From the NCBI GenBank assembly GCA_002358345.1, contig DEOR01000003.1, forward strand, positions 24,998 through 61,186: DNA of 36,189 nt, written 5' to 3'. The position numbers were made by a program, and so were the translations under genes. The notes under the pieces are model-generated. The model had not been told where the DNA came from. It was given only the letters and a program-made list of their open reading frames with translations, and ran no database searches. Below, piece by piece: positions 24,643 through 33,507 of the stretch. Positions within the stretch are counted from its first letter, which is position 1. Every line of letters starts with the position of its first letter. The stretch comes from Proteobacteria bacterium UBA3413 (GTDB lineage Bacteria > Pseudomonadota > Gammaproteobacteria > Magnimaribacterales > D2472).

Positions 24643-27600
24643 GTGTCAAAAAATTTAAACTTGCTTTTTCAAGGTCATTCAATTTTTTCGCCGTCTAAAG
24701 TTTCTTCTCAGAATTTAAAACTCAATCAAAGTAATAATTTACAAAATTTAAAGCTGACATGCATGGAGTATTACTCAGTGACTGCTCAGCAAGATTTTAC
24801 TGATCACTCAACATTACTGAACTTGCTTAATGCAACCGAGCAATCTCAGGCTCCTCATTTTTTTATTGGTCCTAGAGCAGGGATTATTAGTCCCTGGTCA
24901 TCGAAAACAAAAGAAATTATTGCGAATGTTCATATTCAAGGGGTTCAGAGTATTGAGAGATATTTTGGATATTTTATAGATGGCGCAACTGACATTAGCG
25001 AGTTAATTATCACCGATCTTTATGATCGAATGACTCAAGCAGTCTTTTATTACAAGGAGTCTCTTCCAAGTTTAGGGCTTATTCCAGATAGAAGACCTTT
25101 GCAATTTATTGATATTTCTAACTCTGCGAATGACGCTTTAGTTAAAGCAAATACAGAGCTAGGGTTAGCACTGTCCAGTGATGAGATTGCCTACTTGGAG
25201 AATTTTTATTCTTTAGTTAATCGCAACCCCACGGATGCTGAATTAATGATGTTTGCTCAAGCAAACTCTGAGCATTGCCGACATAAAATCTTTAATGCTG
25301 GCTGGAAGATTGATTCTGTTGCTCAAGAGCACTCTCTTTTTGATCTCATTAAAAAAACCAGTCATGGCAATAAACCCGACCTGATTTCGGCCTATAAAGA
25401 TAATGCAGCTGTAATAGAGGGAGCTGAAGTTCTAGCCTTGAATAGAAATCTAGATAATCAATATAGCTTTGTAAAAGAAAAATTAAACTCTACTTTAAAA
25501 GTAGAAACGCACAATCATCCAACAGCCATCTCTCCTTTTCCTGGTGCAGCGACTGGCTCAGGCGGCGAGATAAGAGACGAGGGCGCCACTGGAACTGGGG
25601 CTAAGCCTAAAATGGGATTGGTTGGATTTAACGTATCTAATTTAAGACTAGAAAAATTTCCTCGCTGGTGGGAAAAACCTTTAAACAAACCACACAGAAT
25701 TGCCTCTCCTCTCCAAATTATGATAGAAGCCCCAATTGGTGCAGCCGCTTTTAACAATGAGTTTGGAAGGCCGAGCACTGTTGGTTATTTTAGAGTCTTT
25801 GAAAAATCGATCACAGATAATTACGCCTATGGTTTTCATAAACCGATCATGTTGGCCGGAGGAATAGGCGAGGTTAAGGATCGCAATAGTCTAAAAAATT
25901 CTATACAAGAAGGGGATCTGGTCGTTGTTTTGGGTGGTCCTTCGATGCTGATAGGTTTAGGTGGCGGCGCCGCATCATCCATGTCCTCTGGAGAGAGCAA
26001 TGAAGATCTAGACTTTGCATCAGTGCAAAGAGAAAACGCTGAAATGGAAAGAAGATGTCAAGAAGTAATTAATCAATGCACCTTTGAGTCTCCCAATTTA
26101 ATTGAATTTATTCATGATGTGGGGGCTGGAGGCCTGTCCAATGCAATTCCAGAGTTAGCTAAAGATTGTAATCTTGGGGTAAAGATAGACCTCAGCTTAA
26201 TCCCTGTTGCTGATCCAAGCCTATCTCCAATGGAAGTTTGGTCCAATGAATCCCAAGAACGTTACGTGCTTGCTATCAAACCATCTAACAAAGAAATATT
26301 TGAAAGTATTTGTCGACGCGAGAGGTGCCCCGTTGCATTTGTTGGCATCACAACATTATCTGATTTTGTCGAGGTGTATGACCCAGAGCGAGATGAGTAT
26401 CCAGTTCAGGTTCCTCTGTCTATGTTATTTGGAGATCTACCTATTCAAGATATTGAGCTCACCAAGGCTAACAGCGTTACTTCTGCAGAAGTTAAAAATT
26501 ATGATATTAGTCTCTCTGATGCGGTGCACAGAGTCTTATCACATCCATCCGTAGCATCTAAATCATTTTTAATTACTATCGGCGACAGAACGGTAGGGGG
26601 TTTAGTTGCAAGAGATCAACTGGTGGGTAGATATCAAATTCCTACCTCTAACTACTCCATGTCGACCAGATCTTTTATTTCCAATGCAGGCGAGGTTTTA
26701 TCCATAGGCGAAAAGCCTACTATAGCCGTTCACAATCCAGCCGCTTCGCTTCGCATGGCATTAGCAGAAGCTTTGATGAACTTAGTTGCCGTTCCTATTA
26801 CAAAGTTAAACTTAGTAAGGTTGTCAGCTAACTGGATGGCTGCCTGCGGGGATGCTGAGGATGATCATGCTCTAAGGGATGGAGTTGAGGCAGTTTCTAA
26901 GATGTGCACTCAACTTGGAATTGCTATCCCCGTTGGAAAAGACTCTTTGTCTATGAGAACAAGATGGTCAGAAGATCAAGAAAATTTTGAAGTTAAAAGC
27001 CCTTTGTCGGGTGTCATTACTGCTATGGCTCCCGTGCCAGATGTGTCGAAAGCAGTTACCACTGAATTAAATCCTAACGGTTCTTCTAATTTTTATCATC
27101 TAAGGCTAAGTGAGAGATCTAGAATGGGTGGGTCTATTTTGGAGGAGGTAACCGAATCTCTCATGTGCGAGACACCTGACATTGAAGACATTGAAGTATT
27201 TAAAAATCTCTTCAATGTGATTCAAGAATTAATTCAGCGTGGCTGGATTACATCGCTGCATGATGTGTCTGATGGAGGCTTACTTACAACTCTGGTTGAG
27301 CTGGCTTTTACCAACAAGATCGGCATGACCATTTTATTATCAGATGATTCTCAGAATGAGGCGCAAATTTTTGAGGCGCTTTTCTCCGAAGAAACGAGTG
27401 TTGTGATTCAACTTCATGCAGCCCATGAAGAGCAGGCGCTTGAATTCATCAAGCAACACAATATAGAGCATCGAAAATGTGCGATCCAAGACTTGGACCC
27501 CCAAATCTCTATTGTCCAGAATAAGAATATCAAATTTAAGGAATCTGTTGTTTCTTTAGAAAAAATTTGGAATGAAACTTCCTTTGCTATCAAATCTCTT

Positions 27601-28500
27601 AGAGATAATCCAGAGAGCGCTCAGCAGGAATATGATCTGATTGAGCGATATGATGATGAGGGCCTCGTTGCTGAAGATAATTTTCAATTTTCCTCCAAGC
27701 TGCCAGCTCTTAATGCTGGTATTAAGCCTAAGATTGCAATTGTTAGAGAGCAAGGAGTGAATGGTCAAAATGAGATGGCTGCTGCTTTTATGTTGGCAGG
27801 ATTCGAGGCGCAAGATGTGCACATGCAGGATATTTTAGATAACCCTAATTTACTTTCATCTTTTCAAGGGATAGCAGCATGCGGTGGCTTTTCTTATGGA
27901 GATGTTTTGGGAGCCGGAGGCGGCTGGTCTTCAAGCATCAGTTATAACGCGCAAGTGAGAGATGCTTTTGAGAGCTTCTTTGGCCGCCCTGACACTTTTA
28001 CCCTTGGAGTCTGCAATGGATGTCAGATGTTGTCACATTTGAAAGATTTAATTCCTGGCGCTGAGGATTGGCCAAAATTTTTATGGAATGAGTCCGATCA
28101 ATTTGAGGCACGTTTATCTCAAGTAACCATCTCTCAATCTAACTCAATTCTACTCAAAGGCATGGAAGGATGGCAAATACCTGTGGCGGTAGCTCATGGT
28201 GAAGGCAGAGCTTCATTTCAAGATGGATCAATTAACAATCTTCGCTTGCATAATCAGATAGCTGTTCAATTCACTAACAGCAAAGGCAGCCCAACTTCGA
28301 TCTATCCCACTAACCCTAATGGCTCCCCAGAAGGAATCACTGGCTTAACCTCGAAAGATGGCCGAGCAACCATCATGATGCCTCACCCTGAGAGGGTATT
28401 TAGGGCGCAACAATTGTCTTGGAAACCATCTGCTTGGAAGGAATATTCCCCATGGATGCAAATCTTTTTAAATGCATATCAATTCACGAAAGGCTCATAA
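24643..28500 (+). CDS. purL: Phosphoribosylformylglycinamidine synthase
   Basis: Single-chain FGAM synthase: ATP- and glutamine-dependent conversion of FGAR to FGAM in purine synthesis. It is 1285 aa (E. coli 1295). The order is an N-terminal PurS-like domain, linker, two AIRS-like halves with NPTDAELMMFAQANSEHCRHK, VETHNHPTAISPFPGAATGSGGE (ATP site) and VGGLVARDQLVGRYQ, then a C-terminal glutaminase domain from about 1030 with the nucleophile in GVCNGCQM and PHPERVFR. The start is GTG at 24643, with GAGAG upstream, and the next residues line up with the E. coli N-terminus. It diverges from mltF across 39 bases and faces a Nudix gene with a 15-base gap. Confidence 0.98.
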   Translation: MSKNLNLLFQGHSIFSPSKVSSQNLKLNQSNNLQNLKLTCMEYYSVTAQQDFTDHSTLLNLLNATEQSQAPHFFIGPRAGIISPWSSKTKEIIANVHIQGVQSIERYFGYFIDGATDISELIITDLYDRMTQAVFYYKESLPSLGLIPDRRPLQFIDISNSANDALVKANTELGLALSSDEIAYLENFYSLVNRNPTDAELMMFAQANSEHCRHKIFNAGWKIDSVAQEHSLFDLIKKTSHGNKPDLISAYKDNAAVIEGAEVLALNRNLDNQYSFVKEKLNSTLKVETHNHPTAISPFPGAATGSGGEIRDEGATGTGAKPKMGLVGFNVSNLRLEKFPRWWEKPLNKPHRIASPLQIMIEAPIGAAAFNNEFGRPSTVGYFRVFEKSITDNYAYGFHKPIMLAGGIGEVKDRNSLKNSIQEGDLVVVLGGPSMLIGLGGGAASSMSSGESNEDLDFASVQRENAEMERRCQEVINQCTFESPNLIEFIHDVGAGGLSNAIPELAKDCNLGVKIDLSLIPVADPSLSPMEVWSNESQERYVLAIKPSNKEIFESICRRERCPVAFVGITTLSDFVEVYDPERDEYPVQVPLSMLFGDLPIQDIELTKANSVTSAEVKNYDISLSDAVHRVLSHPSVASKSFLITIGDRTVGGLVARDQLVGRYQIPTSNYSMSTRSFISNAGEVLSIGEKPTIAVHNPAASLRMALAEALMNLVAVPITKLNLVRLSANWMAACGDAEDDHALRDGVEAVSKMCTQLGIAIPVGKDSLSMRTRWSEDQENFEVKSPLSGVITAMAPVPDVSKAVTTELNPNGSSNFYHLRLSERSRMGGSILEEVTESLMCETPDIEDIEVFKNLFNVIQELIQRGWITSLHDVSDGGLLTTLVELAFTNKIGMTILLSDDSQNEAQIFEALFSEETSVVIQLHAAHEEQALEFIKQHNIEHRKCAIQDLDPQISIVQNKNIKFKESVVSLEKIWNETSFAIKSLRDNPESAQQEYDLIERYDDEGLVAEDNFQFSSKLPALNAGIKPKIAIVREQGVNGQNEMAAAFMLAGFEAQDVHMQDILDNPNLLSSFQGIAACGGFSYGDVLGAGGGWSSSISYNAQVRDAFESFFGRPDTFTLGVCNGCQMLSHLKDLIPGAEDWPKFLWNESDQFEARLSQVTISQSNSILLKGMEGWQIPVAVAHGEGRASFQDGSINNLRLHNQIAVQFTNSKGSPTSIYPTNPNGSPEGITGLTSKDGRATIMMPHPERVFRAQQLSWKPSAWKEYSPWMQIFLNAYQFTKGS

Positions 28501-28515
28501 ATTCCCTGTTAAGCA

Positions 28516-29052
28516 TTACCAAAGCTTTAACCCTTCCTCTCGAAATGGGTAGACCCCTTCTTTCTTATCTTTGAAGTAGTATTCCAGTGTTTTTGTAACG
28601 GTTGGAAAGGCTATTTGATCCCATGGAATATCTTTTTCATAAAATAACTCAACTTCTGAGCTTTCCGAGGTAGGGCCAAAGTTCTCATCTCTGAGGTCCG
28701 CTAGGTAAAAGAGGTGAACCTGACTAATGTGAGTAAGGCTAAAAGCAGCATAAGGAGATGTGATGGTTGGTGATGCTTGGGTTTCCTCTTTCGTCTCTCT
28801 TAGAGCTCCCTCTTGAAGCGTTTCTGAATTCTCCATAAATCCAGCTGGAAGAGTCCATAGTCCAAATCGAGGTTCAATATTTCTTTTGCAAAGTAAGACC
28901 TGGTCATCTTTTACGCATATCGTTCCCACAATGACGTTGGGGTTGGTATAGAAGATTGAATCACATGCAGAGCAAATGTAGCGCTTGATGGTGTCATTAT
29001 CAGGAACTTTGAAGTCAATTTGATCACTTCCGCATTTTGAACAATATCTCAA
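28516..29052 (-). CDS. Nudix hydrolase with N-terminal zinc ribbon
   Basis: Hydrolyses a nucleoside diphosphate linked to some moiety; the substrate is not determined by sequence. It is 178 aa. A four-cysteine ribbon (Cys4, Cys7, Cys27, Cys30) precedes the Nudix fold, and the Nudix box runs from Gly71 through Glu77 to Arg85-Glu86 and Glu89-Glu90; the usual glycine two places after EE is Gln. Small zinc-ribbon Nudix proteins of this layout are often annotated as ADP-ribose pyrophosphatase-like, smaller than NudC. The start is TTG (complement of 29050-29052), supported by AGGAG five bases upstream. It diverges from a second Nudix gene across 51 bases. Confidence 0.9.
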   Translation of the reverse strand: MRYCSKCGSDQIDFKVPDNDTIKRYICSACDSIFYTNPNVIVGTICVKDDQVLLCKRNIEPRFGLWTLPAGFMENSETLQEGALRETKEETQASPTITSPYAAFSLTHISQVHLFYLADLRDENFGPTSESSEVELFYEKDIPWDQIAFPTVTKTLEYYFKDKKEGVYPFREEGLKLW

Positions 29053-29057
29053 AAGTA

Positions 29058-29062
29058 CTCCT
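29058..29062 (-). promoter_or_regulatory. Ribosome binding site deciding TTG start of Nudix gene
   Basis: The complement of CTCCT is AGGAG, in the context AAAGGAG, five bases before TTG at 29052-29050. It supports the TTG and an N-terminus MRYCSKCG that keeps the first zinc-ribbon cysteine pair. Confidence 0.75.
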
Positions 29063-29103
29063 TTGTTAGAGAATTAAATGTTGTAAGAAGTTAAACTTAC
29101 GCA

Positions 29104-29682
29104 ATGATTGAAGAGATCAAGTATAAACTAAAATCTAATAATTTTGAAAAGCCAAGCGGTCGCCCACAAGCATCTGTCTTGATTGCAATTTTAAACTATG
29201 GAAAATTTATTGAGTCACCTGAATTAATCTATACTCAGCGCTCCAATCATCTTTCCTCTCATTCAGGGGAGGTCAGTTTCCCTGGTGGCAAAGCAAACGA
29301 AGAAGATGCCAGTCTTTTTGAGACAGCGCTCAGAGAGTCCAATGAAGAAATGAGCTTACAAAGCAAGGATGTAACTGAGCTGGGTAAATTAGATTATTTA
29401 ATTTCACGTCATAAGATTGAAGTAAATCCTTTTGTCGCATCTGTTGATCAACCTCAAGATCTTCAACCCAATGAAGAGATTCAAGAAATTTTTACGGTAC
29501 CACTCAGTTTTCTATTGGATGCTAATAACATGGAGCGAGAGCGCATTGAAAGGCAGGGCGGCGTTTGGTTGGTGCCAACATGGAATTTAAAAAATCAAAA
29601 AATTTGGGGTTTGACAGCCATGATTACAGTAAACTTTTTAAATGTTTGTTTTGATGCAAACATAGAAATATTAGAGGGATAG
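29104..29682 (+). CDS. CoA pyrophosphatase-like Nudix hydrolase
   Basis: Nudix enzymes of this group (NudL/YeaB) cleave coenzyme A or related dinucleotides to 4'-phosphopantetheine and ADP derivatives. The product is 192 aa. The CoA-type signature before the Nudix box is visible as TQRSNHLSSHSGEVSFPGG (about 45-62), followed by ALRESNEEMSL with the REXXEE metal ligands at about 76-82. It is first of a tight plus-strand operon leading to carbonic anhydrase, a dienelactone-hydrolase-family gene and alaS. Family membership is firm; CoA as the substrate is inferred from the signature. Confidence 0.9.
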   Translation: MIEEIKYKLKSNNFEKPSGRPQASVLIAILNYGKFIESPELIYTQRSNHLSSHSGEVSFPGGKANEEDASLFETALRESNEEMSLQSKDVTELGKLDYLISRHKIEVNPFVASVDQPQDLQPNEEIQEIFTVPLSFLLDANNMERERIERQGGVWLVPTWNLKNQKIWGLTAMITVNFLNVCFDANIEILEG

Positions 29683-29688
29683 AGCGCC

Positions 29689-30219
29689 ATGATTATCGAA
29701 ATGAACAACAAAAGATTACGCACCGAAAATGAAGATTTTTGGATTGCTCCAGACGCCACGGTGATTGGGGATGTTCAGATGGCTAAAGACGCCAGCATTT
29801 GGTTTCATTGCACTATTAGGGGAGATAATGAACCCATTATTTTGGGAGAAGGAACCAACATTCAAGATAATTCAGTGATTCACACCGACCTTGGCTTTGG
29901 CTGCACCATCGGAAAATTCGTTACCGTCGGGCACATGGTGATGCTGCACGGTTGCGAGATAGGAGATGGCACTCTTATTGGAATAGGTTCTGTCATTTTA
30001 AATGGAGCCAAAATTGGCAAAAACTGCATTATTGGAGCCAAGGCTTTGATCACAGAGGGGATGGTCGTTCCTGACGGCTCAATGGTGCTGGGTATGCCAG
30101 GAAAAATTAAGAAAGAGCTGTCGGCGGAAGAGCAGTTAATACCATCGTTAAATGCTCATTATTACATCGCAAACTACAAAAGATACAAAGCAGCCTTGGG
30201 CAACGGGAATGATAGTTAA
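29689..30219 (+). CDS. Gamma-carbonic anhydrase family protein
   Basis: Left-handed beta-helix hexapeptide-repeat protein, YrdA-like. True gamma-carbonic anhydrases hydrate CO2 with a trimer-interface metal. It is 176 aa. The three metal-binding histidines are His65 (NSVIHTD), His82 (VTVGHMV) and His87 (MLHGCEIG), and the Arg-Asp pair is in TIRGDNEPI. Repeats such as IGDGTLIGIGSVILNGAKIG cover about 20-130, followed by a C-terminal helix. AGAGGG at the end of the preceding Nudix gene can serve as ribosome binding site; an ATG four codons later is an alternative. It overlaps the next gene by 11 bases. Many YrdA-type proteins lack proven carbonic anhydrase activity. Confidence 0.93.
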   Translation: MIIEMNNKRLRTENEDFWIAPDATVIGDVQMAKDASIWFHCTIRGDNEPIILGEGTNIQDNSVIHTDLGFGCTIGKFVTVGHMVMLHGCEIGDGTLIGIGSVILNGAKIGKNCIIGAKALITEGMVVPDGSMVLGMPGKIKKELSAEEQLIPSLNAHYYIANYKRYKAALGNGNDS

Positions 30220-30928
30220 GACTGTAAGTTATTTTGATGGTGCTGTTGAGTGTATCGGCCATTTATCCATACCAGAGTCACCCACGCCACTGCCCTTGGT
30301 GTTAGTTGCTCATACTTGGAAGGGTCGCTCTAAGTTTGAAGATGAGAAGGCGCAGGCATTAAATTCACTTGGGTATGCCGCTCTATCGATCGATATTTAT
30401 GGTGGAGGAGTGAATGGTCAGAGCCCTCAAGAGAATCAAGCTCTCATTGAGCCTTTTATGGCAGATAGACAGTTATTTCGTCAGCGCCTTATTAGTGCTG
30501 TTGAATTCGGCAAAGGTCTCGAGGGAGTTGATGCCTCAAAAATTGCAATGATTGGATTTTGTTTTGGTGGCCTTGCCTCTATCGAGCTTGCTCGCTCAGG
30601 CTATGACTTAGCGGGATGCGTTAGTTTTCATGGTCTATTAAACCAGTCTACTGAAACTTTTAATCAGGTGCGCTCAAAGCTATTAGTCCTGCATGGCGAC
30701 CTTGATCCCATGGTCTCATCAGAGCAAATTCTAGCCTTGCAAGACGAGATGACACAATCAGAGGCAGATTGGCAGTTTATTAGTTATGGCAATACCCACC
30801 ATGCCTTCACCAATCCAGAAGCTAACGATATTGAAATGGGAACAGTTTATAATCATCATAGTGATAAGCGTTCTTGGATCGCCATGACTAATTTTTTAAA
30901 GGAAGTGTTTGATAATGTTAACCAGTGA
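30209..30928 (+). CDS. Dienelactone hydrolase family protein
   Basis: Alpha/beta hydrolase of the dienelactone hydrolase family. From ATG 30209 it is 239 aa. The nucleophile is Cys118 in GFCFGG, with Asp166 (HGDLDPMV) and His198 (THHAFTNP) completing a Cys-Asp-His triad as in authentic dienelactone hydrolases. An upstream frame extension from 30152 only translates the end of the carbonic anhydrase gene in another frame and is not expected to be coding. No chloroaromatic or catechol genes are nearby, so the natural substrate is unknown. It overlaps its upstream neighbour by 11 bases and alaS by 14. Confidence 0.9.
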   Translation: MIVKTVSYFDGAVECIGHLSIPESPTPLPLVLVAHTWKGRSKFEDEKAQALNSLGYAALSIDIYGGGVNGQSPQENQALIEPFMADRQLFRQRLISAVEFGKGLEGVDASKIAMIGFCFGGLASIELARSGYDLAGCVSFHGLLNQSTETFNQVRSKLLVLHGDLDPMVSSEQILALQDEMTQSEADWQFISYGNTHHAFTNPEANDIEMGTVYNHHSDKRSWIAMTNFLKEVFDNVNQ

Positions 30929-33485
30929 AATTAGAGCTAAGTTTTTAGAATACTTTGCAAAGCATGACCACGAGATTGTGGAGTCCGGTCCTTTGGTCCC
31001 ATTAAATGATGAGACACTGTTGTTCACAAATGCCGGCATGGTGCAATTTAAAGATGTATTCCTAGGAACAGATAAGAGGCCTTATCAGCGCGCCACCACA
31101 AGTCAACGATGCATTCGAGCTGGCGGCAAGCATAACGATCTTGAGAATGTGGGCTACACCCTAAGGCATCATACCTTCTTTGAAATGCTTGGAAATTTCA
31201 GTTTTGGAGATTACTTTAAAGAGCATGCCATTGAGTTGGCTTGGAATTTTTTAACCCAAGAGCTGGGCCTAGAGAAAGACAAACTATGGATTTCTGTTTT
31301 TAGGGAAGACGACGAGGCAGCAGAAATTTGGTCATCCAAGATCGGCATTTCACCAGATCGACTTGTGCGATTGGACGAGGAAGATAATTTTTGGTCCATG
31401 GGTGATACTGGCCCTTGCGGGCCTTGCTCAGAGATTTATTATGATCATGGCGAGCAATATGAAGGCACACCTCCTGGTGCTCCGGGCGATGATGGCGATA
31501 GATTTGTAGAAATATGGAATTTAGTTTTTATGCAGTTTAATAAAGATGCTGCTGGAGATTTAACACCACTTCCCAAGCCTTCAGTTGATACGGGCATGGG
31601 TTTAGAGCGAGTAACAGCAGTCATGCAGGGCGTGAATTCAAACTATGAAACTGATTTATTTCGCCATTTAATCAAGGCTTCTGAAGAGGCCATTAAATCT
31701 CCGGGCGAGCCTTCCCATAAAGTGATTGCTGATCATATTCGAAGTGTTAGTTTCTTAATTGCTGATGGTGTGATCCCGTCCAATGAAGGTCGTGGTTATG
31801 TGCTGCGAAGAATTATGCGTCGAGCGATCAGGCATGGGTATAAGTTAGGAGCCAAAACACCATTCTTACATACATTAGTAGCTCCACTGGTCCTGAAAAT
31901 GGAGAGCGCATTTCCATTGCTTGCATCGAATCAGTCTCTCATTGAAACAACCATTCATGATGAAGAGAATAAATTTCTTGAAACCTTAGATAAGGGCATT
32001 GAGATTTTAGATAAAGAAATACAAAAAATGACTTCAAAGATTATTCCAGGAGACGTTGTGTTTAAGCTGCACGATACTTTTGGATTTCCCTTTGATTTAA
32101 CTGCTGATATTGCCCGCGAGCAAGATCTAACATTGGATAAAGAAGGTTTTAGTCAATGCATGGCTCAGCAGGTTAAGAACTCAAAATCAGCAAGTAAATT
32201 TAAAGGCACTCAGTTAAACCTGTCCTCCATTACAGAAACTCATTTTCTGGGATATGAAAGGCTAACAGCAGAAGGCGCGGTCTTGGGTCTCTGGGACAAC
32301 GAGATTCACATCGAATCGACAAAGGCGTCCAAGGAATATCTTATTGCTTTCGATCAATCTCCTTTTTATGCTGAATCAGGTGGCCAGGTAGGCGATCAAG
32401 GAACATTCTCAGGGGCCAGTTGTCAGGGTCAGGTTATAGATTGCATTAAGCAAGGCAATATTTTTATTCATAAAATTATGCTTGATGAGGGCGTGATCTC
32501 TCTGGGCGATCAGTTGAAGTTAGAGGTTAATCCTGGCTACAGAAGTTCTTCAGCAGCTCATCATTCTGCAACGCATTTAATGCATGCTGCACTCAAACAG
32601 GTGTTGGGCGATCATGTCCAGCAAAAAGGTTCTTTGGTAGATTCCACAAAATTACGCTTTGATTTCTCTCACCCCAAGGCTGTGAGCAAGGATGAACTTA
32701 AAAAAATTGAAGCAATGGTAAACATGCATGCTTTAAACAATTCAGAGGTCACAACAGACCTAATGAAGCTTGATGATGCTATTGCTTCGGGGGCGGAAGC
32801 CATGTTTGGGGAGAAATACGATGATGATGTCAGAGTCCTATCGATGAGCGATGGTTTCTCTGTTGAGTTATGTGGCGGAACTCACGTTTCAAGGACTGGT
32901 GATATTGGCATGTTTGTTATTACAAATGAATCCAGTGTTTCTTCAGGCGTTAGAAGAATTGAGGCAGTGGTGGGAGCTCATGCCATGGAATTAATGCTAG
33001 AGCTACGCAATCAATTGCAAGCTGCTCAAGGGTTATTGAATGTTGCAGCATCAGAGGTTGCCTCCAAGGTTAAAGACTTAATTACAGAAAATAAAGCTTT
33101 AAAAAAAGGCAATAAACCCAACCCATCATCGCCAATGGTGACAAAAGAATCTCGGCATTTAATGGGTGATTGTGAGTTACTTCTCATGCATGTAGAGGGC
33201 CAGAATATTCAGGATTTAAGGCGCTTAATTGATCAACATAAAAAAGATCAGTACAAGCAATGTATTTTAATTGTTAGTCATCAAGACAATAAAGTGGTCT
33301 TGGTCTGCGGCGTTACCAAAGATTTAGAGGAATCGCTTCAAGCCAACAGCGTTATTCAGGCCGTGAGTCAATCCATTGGTGGTAAAGGCGGCGGAAGAAA
33401 TGACTTTGCTCAAGGCGCAGGTGAATGCAAAAACATTGATGAATTTGTGAAATCTATTCCCAATATCGTACAATCCCTCGCTTAA
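30915..33485 (+). CDS. alaS: Alanyl-tRNA synthetase
   Basis: Class II synthetase that charges tRNA-Ala and edits Ser/Gly mischarging. From ATG 30915 it is 856 aa (E. coli 876). AGGA at 30900-30903 lies 11 bases upstream; a TTG at 30909 would add two residues. In order: catalytic domain (LLFTNAGMVQFKDVFLG, FEMLGNFSFGDYF, NEGRGYVLRRIMRRAIRHG), editing domain with AAHHSATHLMHAAL and CGGTHVSRTGDIG zinc-type residues around 550-665, then a coiled linker and C-terminal DHHA1 domain with GGKGGGRNDFAQGAG. It starts inside the dienelactone-hydrolase-family gene and is followed 22 bases later by lysC, an order also seen in Pseudomonas. Confidence 0.98.
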   Translation: MLTSEIRAKFLEYFAKHDHEIVESGPLVPLNDETLLFTNAGMVQFKDVFLGTDKRPYQRATTSQRCIRAGGKHNDLENVGYTLRHHTFFEMLGNFSFGDYFKEHAIELAWNFLTQELGLEKDKLWISVFREDDEAAEIWSSKIGISPDRLVRLDEEDNFWSMGDTGPCGPCSEIYYDHGEQYEGTPPGAPGDDGDRFVEIWNLVFMQFNKDAAGDLTPLPKPSVDTGMGLERVTAVMQGVNSNYETDLFRHLIKASEEAIKSPGEPSHKVIADHIRSVSFLIADGVIPSNEGRGYVLRRIMRRAIRHGYKLGAKTPFLHTLVAPLVLKMESAFPLLASNQSLIETTIHDEENKFLETLDKGIEILDKEIQKMTSKIIPGDVVFKLHDTFGFPFDLTADIAREQDLTLDKEGFSQCMAQQVKNSKSASKFKGTQLNLSSITETHFLGYERLTAEGAVLGLWDNEIHIESTKASKEYLIAFDQSPFYAESGGQVGDQGTFSGASCQGQVIDCIKQGNIFIHKIMLDEGVISLGDQLKLEVNPGYRSSSAAHHSATHLMHAALKQVLGDHVQQKGSLVDSTKLRFDFSHPKAVSKDELKKIEAMVNMHALNNSEVTTDLMKLDDAIASGAEAMFGEKYDDDVRVLSMSDGFSVELCGGTHVSRTGDIGMFVITNESSVSSGVRRIEAVVGAHAMELMLELRNQLQAAQGLLNVAASEVASKVKDLITENKALKKGNKPNPSSPMVTKESRHLMGDCELLLMHVEGQNIQDLRRLIDQHKKDQYKQCILIVSHQDNKVVLVCGVTKDLEESLQANSVIQAVSQSIGGKGGGRNDFAQGAGECKNIDEFVKSIPNIVQSLA

Positions 33486-33507
33486 TCTTTTGTCATTTAA
33501 ATAAAGA

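Noticed and set aside
30152..30208. Upstream extension of the dienelactone hydrolase frame
   Set aside because: It is the end of the carbonic anhydrase gene read in another frame; ATG 30209 gives the normal N-terminus.
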